Assembly (NCBI GenBank): GCA_050943615.1
Contig: JBMNPN010000130.1
Coordinates: forward strand, 1-5,338
Length of the DNA: 5,338 nt
Source: CACZQA01 sp050943615
GTDB lineage: Bacteria > Actinomycetota > Coriobacteriia > Coriobacteriales > QAMH01
Direction: 5' to 3'
Part shown: positions 1-5,338 of the stretch, piece after piece
Layout of the letters: every line of letters begins with the position of its first letter
Position numbering within the stretch: the first letter of the stretch is position 1
Translations under genes and position numbers: made by a program
The notes under the pieces: model-generated
Databases searched by the model: none
What the model saw: the letters and a program-made list of their open reading frames with translations, nothing else
Told to the model about the DNA's origin: nothing

Positions 1-80
1 AACTTTTGAAATAATACTCAATTTTTAATTTCAGAAAATGAGAATTTTTATAGGCTAAAATAAAGAACACATGTTAAGCA

Positions 81-86
81 AAGGGA
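81..86 (+). promoter_or_regulatory. Ribosome binding site for the fragment at 92
   Basis: AAGGGA lies 5 bases before the ATG at 92. It marks this ATG as the original start of the YfhO-family gene, even though the large reading frame begins about 100 bases further on and has no comparable site of its own. Confidence 0.65.
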
Positions 87-91
87 ATAAG

Positions 92-199
92 ATGACAAAC
101 AGAAGAAAATATTATGCAATTTACACCGCCGTATTTATTATTTTATTTTTCTTTCGTTTTTTATTCCATCGAAATATGCAGAATACGGATATGCCGTGA
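92..199 (+). pseudogene. N-terminal fragment of the broken YfhO-family gene
   Basis: A 35-codon reading frame starts at an ATG at 92 behind a good Shine-Dalgarno site and ends at TGA 197-199. Its product begins MTNRRKYYAIYTAVFIILFF, a basic cytoplasmic start followed by a hydrophobic helix, as expected for the first membrane segment of a YfhO-family protein. After about residue 20 the family character moves to the next frame: from about position 151 that frame reads LSFFIPSKYAEYGYAV and runs straight into the large reading frame downstream. YfhO proteins usually have about 75-95 residues, including the first extracytoplasmic loop, between these two elements. I infer an out-of-frame deletion with its junction at about 140-155, in a T-rich stretch. 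The missing length would be 1 modulo 3. The TGA overlaps the ATG at 199, so downstream translation could be coupled to this fragment. A sequencing or assembly error is the main alternative. Confidence 0.68.
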
Positions 200-2583
200 T
201 GATAATTTTAAAATTTTATTCTTGTGGCATAGTTTTTAGTATTTTTGCAAGGGCAAGAAAACATTCAAGTTACGCGACATTGTGTGGTGCGATAATTTAT
301 ACTTTTTCTGCGGTCCTTTTTGTCGGATTTTATCAATCATTTTTTATTAATCCATTGATTATTTTTCCATTATTAATTCTTGGAGTTGATTATTTATACG
401 AAAAAGACGATCCGAAGTTATATGTGATAATGTTGGCAATCAGTTTTGTTACATATTTTTATTTCGCATATATGATGTGTATCTTAGTTGTTTTATATTT
501 TATTATAAAATTAGTCTTTGAACACAAGAAAAGCCACGATCAAAGACAACACATAATGCCTCTTGTATTAAAATTTATTTTATTTTCGATTTTAGCTGTT
601 GGAATTTCTGCGATTAGTTTGCTTCCAAGTCTAATCGTTATGCTCCATGCGGGTAGATTGGGGTTATCACATTATTTACCTTTATTATTTAATCGGCAGT
701 ATTACATCGGAATGCTTTCTGGCTTTACAACTGGATTTAATATGTTAGGGAGAGATTGTAATATTGGATGGGGTGCAATTGCGTTAGTTTGTGTTATCGC
801 TCTTTTTACATTTCCCAAAAAGAACAATAAAATCAAATTTGAATTTATTCTTATGACGATTGGACTTTTGATCCCGTTTGTTGGTCATATTATGAATGGA
901 TTCAGTTACACGGCAAATAGATGGGTTTGGTCTTACAATTTGTTAGTGGCTTACATTGTGACCTTGATGGTTCCTGAACTCAGTTATCTCTCAAAAAAAC
1001 AAATTTGTATCGTGACAATTTCTGTAGGAGCGTATATTATTTTTGATTATTTTCTTAATGGAAAAATAATGAATCGCTTATTGACAATAGTTGCAATTTT
1101 ATTATTCGTAATAATAGCAACTTGCATTGTGTTTAAAAATATTCCACAGAAATTTTATAAGTATACAATTTGTATAATTTCTTGCATCTGCGTCGTGTGT
1201 TTATCTTATTTTTCTTTTTCAAAATCAATGCAAAATAGTTTTGCAAATAATGTTGAAAGTGGAAAGGCCTTTGAAATAGCTACCACTGCTGATGGCTTGC
1301 CTATATTAAGTGATGTAAAAACATCAGACGGAACTCGTTTTGACACTTTTGGGCTTCCTGTAGTTCAGAATGCAACATGGTTGTATGGTGTTAGTGGTAT
1401 AAATTTTTATGTTAGTGTTTATAATAATAACATTGATGAATTTCATGACAGTATTGGATTAAATCGGCAATTCAGCTACATGTATAAAGGGTTGGAAAGA
1501 AGAAGTGAACTTGAAGCATTAATGGGCGTCAATCATTTTTTTGTCAACGGAAACAATATTAGCAAACCGGTCGGTTATCAAAAGTTAGAAGCAGGAAAAA
1601 ATGTTAATGGTGTTCCAGTTTACTCTTTTTCACCAGAAAAAAAGACATCTATGTTTTATTTGTTTGATAGAACATTGTCATATAAACAATATAATAAAGC
1701 AGATCCTATAACTAGACAGCAAATGTTAATGCAGGCATGTGTGACGAACAAGGAGACAAATTATACTACAACGAATATCGATCAAATTCAGAAAAGTTCC
1801 ATTGACTATCAGATAAAAGCTATTAATGGTGTTTCAATCAAGGGAAAAGATTTTAATGTTACACAACAAGGTGGACAAGTAGAACTTGATTTTACTCCGC
1901 AAACAAAAGAAGAGTTGTATGTTTACCTAAAGGGAATCACATACAAAAATGGAGAAGAAGGTTTCTACTCTATGAATTTACAAGGATATTACAATAATGA
2001 TGTTGTTGTAAATGCTTCCAGTGTGAATAATGGAACGACAGAGTATAGCCATATGCACGGGGGAAAAACAGAACAACTGATAAATTTGGGAGCAGCCAAT
2101 GGACCGATAAACAGAGTGGTTATCACATTTAATTCTCCCGGACGATATACAATAAAAAATCTCCAAATTTTATCAAGAGATGCAAATAGTATTCAAAAAA
2201 ACATGAGTCAATTAAATGGAAATGTAGCAAAAGTATTTTTTGACGGAAATGAATTTGGCTGTAATGTTAATATAAACAAGAAAAAAAGACTGTTTACATC
2301 TGTACCGTATTCAACTGGATGGCGGGCATATGATAATGGTAAAAAGATCCGAATTGATAAAACTGATGTTGCATTTATGTCGATTCAATTAAAAAGAGGG
2401 CATCATCAAATTGTTTTTAAATACAGGACGCCCGGATTGTATGAGGGTCTGATCATTACACTTTTTTCAATTTTTATTTTTACTATAATGATTCATAAGA
2501 TCAATTTAAAAAATTGCAAAGAAAAGGGGAAAAAATCTAAATATGGCTGTAAAAATATCGGTGATCGTACCATGTTACAATGA
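196..2583 (+). CDS. YfhO-family GT-C membrane protein, N-terminally truncated
   Basis: Family members are multi-pass membrane proteins of the GT-C fold, usually about 850-900 residues. B. subtilis YfhO and its relatives are implicated in transferring lipid-linked sugar to lipoteichoic acid outside the cell. Here 795 residues are open. The N-terminal part is helices with the family block FFINPLIIFPLL at residues 49-60, the aromatic YFYFAYMM at 87-94, and NGFSYTANRW at 234-243. A last helix of this group lies near 322-342. A large extracytoplasmic region follows (about 345-765), including PYSTGW at 704-709 and GHHQIVFKYRTPGLYEG, and then a final helix at about 765-785. The visible start is GTG 196 or ATG 199, neither with a clear ribosome binding site. 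The frame is open back to position 91, and residues encoded just upstream (FIPSKYAEYGYAV) still look like family sequence, so the true start is probably the ATG at 92 in a broken gene. The first loop, where GT-C enzymes normally carry a catalytic acidic residue, is absent, so activity is doubtful. The stop lies inside the next gene. Confidence 0.85.
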   Translation: MMIILKFYSCGIVFSIFARARKHSSYATLCGAIIYTFSAVLFVGFYQSFFINPLIIFPLLILGVDYLYEKDDPKLYVIMLAISFVTYFYFAYMMCILVVLYFIIKLVFEHKKSHDQRQHIMPLVLKFILFSILAVGISAISLLPSLIVMLHAGRLGLSHYLPLLFNRQYYIGMLSGFTTGFNMLGRDCNIGWGAIALVCVIALFTFPKKNNKIKFEFILMTIGLLIPFVGHIMNGFSYTANRWVWSYNLLVAYIVTLMVPELSYLSKKQICIVTISVGAYIIFDYFLNGKIMNRLLTIVAILLFVIIATCIVFKNIPQKFYKYTICIISCICVVCLSYFSFSKSMQNSFANNVESGKAFEIATTADGLPILSDVKTSDGTRFDTFGLPVVQNATWLYGVSGINFYVSVYNNNIDEFHDSIGLNRQFSYMYKGLERRSELEALMGVNHFFVNGNNISKPVGYQKLEAGKNVNGVPVYSFSPEKKTSMFYLFDRTLSYKQYNKADPITRQQMLMQACVTNKETNYTTTNIDQIQKSSIDYQIKAINGVSIKGKDFNVTQQGGQVELDFTPQTKEELYVYLKGITYKNGEEGFYSMNLQGYYNNDVVVNASSVNNGTTEYSHMHGGKTEQLINLGAANGPINRVVITFNSPGRYTIKNLQILSRDANSIQKNMSQLNGNVAKVFFDGNEFGCNVNINKKKRLFTSVPYSTGWRAYDNGKKIRIDKTDVAFMSIQLKRGHHQIVFKYRTPGLYEGLIITLFSIFIFTIMIHKINLKNCKEKGKKSKYGCKNIGDRTMLQ
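2524..2530 (+). promoter_or_regulatory. Ribosome binding site of the GT2 gene, inside the YfhO-family gene
   Basis: AAGGGGA lies within the end of the preceding gene, 12 bases before ATG 2543. The spacing is longer than ideal, but no other start codon fits: the GT2 product needs its IPV-type first strand (KISVIVPCYNEE) immediately after this ATG. Confidence 0.5.
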
Positions 2584-3493
2584 AGAAGCGGCATTGCCAA
2601 TTTTCTATAAAGAAGCTACAAAAGTATTTAATCAAATGAATTGTTCCTATGAATTGCTTCTTGTCAACGATGGTTCAAAAGATAATACTTTATCAGCGAT
2701 AAAAACATTTGTCGCTGACGACGACCATGTCAAATATATTTCTTTTTCAAGAAATTTCGGCAAAGAATCGGCAATGTATGCAGGATTTTGCAATGCAATA
2801 GGCGATTATGTTGCGGTAATGGACGCAGATATGCAGGATCCACCAGCGCTTTTACCACAAATGCTGGAAATACTGGAAAATAGTGATTACGATAGTGTTG
2901 CAACGAGACGGGAAGACCGAAAAGGTGAACCACCGATTCGGAGTTTTTTCGCTAGAAAGTTTTATAAAATAATTAATCGCGTTTCAGATGCAGACGTAGT
3001 AGATGGTGCAAGAGATTTCCGATTGATGAAGCGAGAAATGGTTGATGCCATTATTTCGATGTCAGAATACAATCGATTTTCCAAGGGCATCTTCGGTTGG
3101 GTTGGATTTAAAACATATTGGATGCCTTATGAAAATGTGGAACGTGTTGCTGGAAAAACAAAATGGAATTTCTGGAAATTATTTAAATATGCAATTTCTG
3201 GCATTATTAATTTTTCTCAGGCACCGTTAGACATGGTTTCATACATCGGGGCTTTTTCGACTATTGGTTCGTTAATTGCTTTGATTGTCATTATTGTTAA
3301 AAAGCTGGTTTTAGGAGATCCTGTTCAAGGATGGGCATCGATGGTTTGCATTGTCATTTTCATGAGTGGTTTGATTCTTTTTTGTCTTGGAATTATCGGA
3401 CAGTATATCGCGAAAATATATATGGAAACGAAAGATAGACCTCATTACATTGCGTCGGAAAGTAACATTCAAGACATAAAAAAAATAAAGTAG
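2543..3493 (+). CDS. Polyprenyl-phosphate glycosyltransferase, GT2 family (GtrB/CsbB type)
   Basis: This enzyme is predicted to move a sugar from a nucleotide donor to undecaprenyl phosphate on the cytoplasmic face of the membrane, making the lipid-linked donor for a GT-C transferase. The 316 residues match the usual length. A GT-A domain comes first: VPCYNEE at 9-15, VNDGS at 41-45, and DADMQDPP at 94-101, which holds the metal-binding DxD. Then come DGARDFRLMKR at 154-164, RFSKGIFGWVGF at 178-189 and RVAGKTKWNFWKL at 201-213, the order seen in GtrB, CsbB and dolichol-phosphate-mannose-synthase-like proteins. Two membrane helices follow at about 233-255 and 266-290, with the short tail IYMETKDRPHYI that is typical of the GtrB group. 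The sugar cannot be read from the sequence; glucose and N-acetylglucosamine are the common cases. It overlaps the YfhO-family gene by 41 bases in a different frame, which suggests one transcript and coupled translation. B. subtilis has csbB and yfhO side by side in the opposite order. No damage is visible. Confidence 0.93.
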   Translation: MAVKISVIVPCYNEEAALPIFYKEATKVFNQMNCSYELLLVNDGSKDNTLSAIKTFVADDDHVKYISFSRNFGKESAMYAGFCNAIGDYVAVMDADMQDPPALLPQMLEILENSDYDSVATRREDRKGEPPIRSFFARKFYKIINRVSDADVVDGARDFRLMKREMVDAIISMSEYNRFSKGIFGWVGFKTYWMPYENVERVAGKTKWNFWKLFKYAISGIINFSQAPLDMVSYIGAFSTIGSLIALIVIIVKKLVLGDPVQGWASMVCIVIFMSGLILFCLGIIGQYIAKIYMETKDRPHYIASESNIQDIKKIK

Positions 3494-3503
3494 TTTGTAA
3501 AGG

Positions 3504-3528
3504 AAGAAAATATGATGTAGGTTTTCTT
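3504..3528 (+). terminator. Weak A/T hairpin after the GT2 gene
   Basis: AAGAAAA (3504-3510) and TTTTCTT (3522-3528) form a perfect 7-pair stem with an 11-base loop, extendable by two G-U pairs, starting 10 bases after the GT2 stop codon. It is almost entirely A-T and has no long U tail of its own, so it is at best a weak terminator or a 3' end stabiliser. It lies directly before the candidate promoter at 3529. Confidence 0.2.
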
Positions 3529-3556
3529 TTGACTGATATATTGGCATATATCTAAT
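3529..3556 (+). promoter_or_regulatory. Candidate sigma-A promoter for the second GT-C gene
   Basis: TTGACT (3529-3534) and TCTAAT (3551-3556) each match the vegetative consensus at five of six positions and are separated by 16 bases. Transcription would start near 3563, giving an untranslated leader of about 130 bases before the GTG at 3695. It is the best promoter match I found in the gap between the GT2 gene and the second GT-C gene, so the latter may be a separate transcription unit. AT-rich DNA gives chance matches, so confidence is moderate. Confidence 0.45.
3535..3552. repeat. Inverted repeat in the promoter spacer, possible operator
   Basis: GATATAT (3535-3541), TGGC, then ATATATC (3546-3552) form an exact 7+7 dyad with a 4-base centre. 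It begins right after the -35 box and ends inside the -10 box. A dimeric repressor bound here would block RNA polymerase. No regulator gene is in view, and the A/T-rich arms make chance formation possible. Confidence 0.35.
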
Positions 3557-3683
3557 ATTGTTTTTGTAATCGAAAATAGTGTGCCATATTTAAATATAGA
3601 TTTAAAAATACTTTGATGGACATTTTCAAAAGTGTGGTTATAGAAATAAATTATTTTTGATAAAAAATACTGTTTAAATTTTT

Positions 3684-3688
3684 GGAGG
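3684..3688 (+). promoter_or_regulatory. Ribosome binding site deciding a GTG start
   Basis: GGAGG lies 6 bases before GTG 3695, ideal spacing. It supports GTG as the start of the second GT-C gene and gives the protein a short charged cytoplasmic head (MSKEAKKFNY) before its first helix. Confidence 0.8.
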
Positions 3689-3694
3689 ATAAGC

Positions 3695-5119
3695 GTGAGT
3701 AAAGAAGCGAAAAAATTTAATTACACTGTAGTGACAATCGCAATTATTTTTACAATAATATTGCAAATATCATTGTTCTGTAAACAGTATTGTAATGTTT
3801 GGTTTGACGAGGCATTTACATTAGTTCAGGTTCAGAAACCATTTAAAGATATGTGGACTTCACTCGTTGGTGATGTGCATCCGCCACTCTATTATTTGAT
3901 TTGTACTTTAGCAAAGCAAATTTTCGGCGTTAAGTATAGGATATTTAAGTTTCTCTCTGCTCTTCCTATAATGATCATGCATATTTGGATTTCTTTGTTG
4001 ATAATGAAAGAGCCTGAATTTAGAAATGATCGCAAAACGGGAATTTTATTGTCGATTTTTATACTGGCAACTACAGTTACAGATGTTTTTTTGTTTATGA
4101 GTACTGAAATAAGGATGTACTCATGGGCAATGTTGTTTGTTACAATGAGTGGTGTATATGCTTATAAAGTATATAAGACTCATTCTATCAGCGATAGCAT
4201 ATTATTTACAGGCATGAGTGTAGCCGCTGCATTAACGCATTATTATGCACTTTTTATGGAAGTTTATATTTATTTTATGTTGCTGTGTTTCATAATTGCA
4301 CGAAATCGTAAATTTCTTAAGCAATTTGGAATTATCGTGCTTTGCACGATAGCAAGTTACGCTTGGTGGTTGCCGGTAGGATATAAACAATTTACAGGGG
4401 TTAAGGCCAATTATTGGATAACTTTTAAATTTGCTGATATAACTTCATTTTTTTCTCAACTCATTAACTATGACTTTAAGCTTGAAATTATATTTTTTGC
4501 TTTTCTTTTAGGTGAGGCCATTTATTTTTTATATGTATCTCGCCAAGCAACGGATCTTAATAAAGAAAGAATTGTAGTCGGTATTCTATTTATGTCAGTA
4601 GTAATATTTACTATTATTCTAGGATTAGTTCTGGACGTTACTATCAGACCAATGTTTATTTTTAGGTACTGTATGCCGGCAATGGGGTTATTTTGGTTAG
4701 GAATAATCGTAATTATATCTCAATTGCCAAACCACAAGAAATTATTCAGTATTTTATTAGTTGCTATGATTATTTTTACAGGCATGAACAGATATCCGAT
4801 CAGGATGCAGAACGAATATGAAACAGGTTCTTATGATTCAGTTACATATATTCAAAAATATTCTAACCGTTCAGATATTTTAACTTCAAATATTCCCCAA
4901 TTAGGGATGGTTTTGACATTTCATTTCCCAGATCAAACAAGACAGAATATGAGCGATATTGATTTTTCTAAGACATCTGGCACATATTGGTATTTTGAAG
5001 ATCAGAAAAATAAAATTGATAAAACATATATTAAAAATGCTGGTTTTAAGGTTGAGAAAGTACGATCAGGCAACTTTGATAATACATATTATTATAATTT
5101 GTTTAAAATAAGCAAATGA
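3695..5119 (+). CDS. GT-C membrane glycosyltransferase (GT39/PMT-like)
   Basis: This is a predicted polytopic membrane enzyme that transfers a sugar from a polyprenyl-phosphate carrier to an acceptor on the outer face of the membrane. The 474 residues begin with a helix at about 11-29. The first outer loop follows, with the hallmarks VWFDEAFT (35-42; the Asp-Glu at 38-39 is the expected catalytic site) and DVHPPLYYLI (60-69). Further family-like motifs are STEIRMYSW (136-144), THYYALF (181-187) and RPMFIFRYCMP (318-328), typical of bacterial PMT/ArnT-like proteins. I count roughly 10-12 helices up to about residue 363, then a soluble C-terminal tail of about 110 residues that is probably extracytoplasmic. 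The reading frame is intact. It is not similar in motif order to the YfhO-family protein upstream, so the locus carries two different GT-C proteins. It lies 201 bases after the GT2 gene with its own promoter candidate, and its stop codon abuts that of the opposing gene. The acceptor and sugar are unknown. Confidence 0.88.
   Translation: MSKEAKKFNYTVVTIAIIFTIILQISLFCKQYCNVWFDEAFTLVQVQKPFKDMWTSLVGDVHPPLYYLICTLAKQIFGVKYRIFKFLSALPIMIMHIWISLLIMKEPEFRNDRKTGILLSIFILATTVTDVFLFMSTEIRMYSWAMLFVTMSGVYAYKVYKTHSISDSILFTGMSVAAALTHYYALFMEVYIYFMLLCFIIARNRKFLKQFGIIVLCTIASYAWWLPVGYKQFTGVKANYWITFKFADITSFFSQLINYDFKLEIIFFAFLLGEAIYFLYVSRQATDLNKERIVVGILFMSVVIFTIILGLVLDVTIRPMFIFRYCMPAMGLFWLGIIVIISQLPNHKKLFSILLVAMIIFTGMNRYPIRMQNEYETGSYDSVTYIQKYSNRSDILTSNIPQLGMVLTFHFPDQTRQNMSDIDFSKTSGTYWYFEDQKNKIDKTYIKNAGFKVEKVRSGNFDNTYYYNLFKISK
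4333..4351 (+). repeat. Perfect hairpin inside the second GT-C gene
   Basis: TATCGTGC (4333-4340), TTT, GCACGATA (4344-4351) form an 8-pair stem with a 3-base loop, the strongest small hairpin I noticed in the window. It encodes part of a membrane helix (VLCTIAS). No U tract follows, so it is not an intrinsic terminator, and one such stem in 5 kb could arise by chance. Confidence 0.4.
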
Positions 5120-5338
5120 TTATGATTTTGAATTAGATTGTCCTTTTTTGAAAACAAATAGCTTACTGAAAATATAATTACTAATAATAACAACAACTTG
5201 TGAAATTATTTTTGAGATTTTGTCGTTCATACCAATTAAAGTCACGCAAACGAACATAATTCCCATATCCATTAAAAGTGTTCCGATTCTTGCAACAAAG
5301 AAAGAAGAAGCTTCTTTTAGGATATTGGGGTTTTTACT
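5120..5338 (-). CDS. GtrA/GtcA-like membrane protein, C-terminal half (partial)
   Basis: On the minus strand an open frame enters from the right edge and ends at a TAA whose complement is 5120-5122, giving 72 visible residues. GtrA-family proteins are small four-helix membrane proteins of about 120-150 residues, proposed to flip polyprenyl-phosphate sugars across the membrane; GtcA of Listeria and B. subtilis belongs here. The visible part matches the family's second half: EASSFFVARIGTLLMDMGIM as the third helix, a short loop LIGMND, then KISKIISQVVVIISNYIFSK and LFVFKK, the characteristic family end with its NY-x-x-SK-x-x-VF signature. A short polar tail (GQSNSKS) follows. It is convergent with the second GT-C gene and leaves no base between the two stop codons. 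Functionally it supplies the missing flippase role beside the GT2 and GT-C genes. The start and the first two helices lie outside the window. Confidence 0.88.
   Translation of the reverse strand, partial: SKNPNILKEASSFFVARIGTLLMDMGIMFVCVTLIGMNDKISKIISQVVVIISNYIFSKLFVFKKGQSNSKS

Noticed and set aside
1..91. Possible promoter boxes (TTGAAA at 6-11, TAAAAT at 56-61) upstream of the YfhO-family gene
   Set aside because: The two boxes are far too distant from each other, and neither has a partner at 16-18 bases. In such AT-rich sequence isolated boxes are expected by chance.
1978..2166. Minus-strand open frame of 62 codons inside the YfhO-family gene
   Set aside because: It has no recognisable domain or ribosome binding site and lies fully within conserved coding sequence on the other strand. 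Similar open frames at 2730-2933, 3042-3230 and 3311-3547 were dismissed for the same reason.
3499..3520. Tiny leader reading frame (ATG ATG TAG) after an AAAGGA site in the gap after the GT2 gene
   Set aside because: Two codons only, and it lies upstream of the candidate promoter for the next gene. No attenuator structure goes with it beyond a weak A/T hairpin.
3586..3597. 12-base perfect palindrome ATATTTAAATAT as an operator
   Set aside because: It is pure A/T in an A/T-rich gap, where such palindromes are common, and it does not overlap the candidate promoter boxes.
4206..4787. 13-base direct repeat TTTACAGGCATGA in two places in the second GT-C gene
   Set aside because: Both copies encode FTGM in unrelated membrane segments, neighbouring sequence is not repeated, and one 13-base match is near chance in an AT-rich window of this size.
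5111..5165. Bidirectional terminator between the convergent genes
   Set aside because: Only a tandem ATGATT repeat and short CAAA/TTTG ends are present. There is no GC-containing stem followed by a T tract.

Overview
The window is AT-rich (about one third G+C by eye), with strong Shine-Dalgarno sites, GTG as well as ATG starts, and long A/T runs. This suggests a low-GC Bacillota genome, possibly a lactobacillus-like or clostridial one. That placement is an inference from composition and protein style, not from a marker gene.

The theme is polyprenyl-phosphate-dependent glycosylation of a surface structure. Four genes or gene parts are present. (1) Positions 92-2583 hold a YfhO-family GT-C membrane protein whose 5' end is broken: a short N-terminal fragment (92-199) in one frame and the rest of the protein (196-2583) in another. 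(2) Positions 2543-3493 hold a GT2 enzyme of the GtrB/CsbB type with two C-terminal membrane helices. (3) Positions 3695-5119 hold a second, unrelated GT-C-type membrane glycosyltransferase. (4) Positions 5120-5338 on the minus strand hold the C-terminal half of a GtrA/GtcA-like small membrane protein that runs off the window.

In known three-component systems (Gtr of phages, and CsbB/GtcA/YfhO of Bacillota), the GT2 enzyme charges undecaprenyl phosphate with a sugar on the cytoplasmic face. The GtrA/GtcA protein is thought to flip the lipid-linked sugar, and the GT-C protein transfers it to the acceptor outside, for example lipoteichoic or wall teichoic acid. All three roles are present, with two candidate transferases. 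The first looks damaged: the stretch coding for the first extracytoplasmic loop is missing and the reading frame is shifted. The second looks intact and has its own candidate promoter in the 201-base gap at 3494-3694, with an inverted repeat lying between and into the promoter boxes.

Positions 1-91 hold no gene I can support; only the ribosome binding site of the fragment at 92 is clear there. No tRNA, rRNA, CRISPR array, insertion sequence or strong intrinsic terminator was seen.
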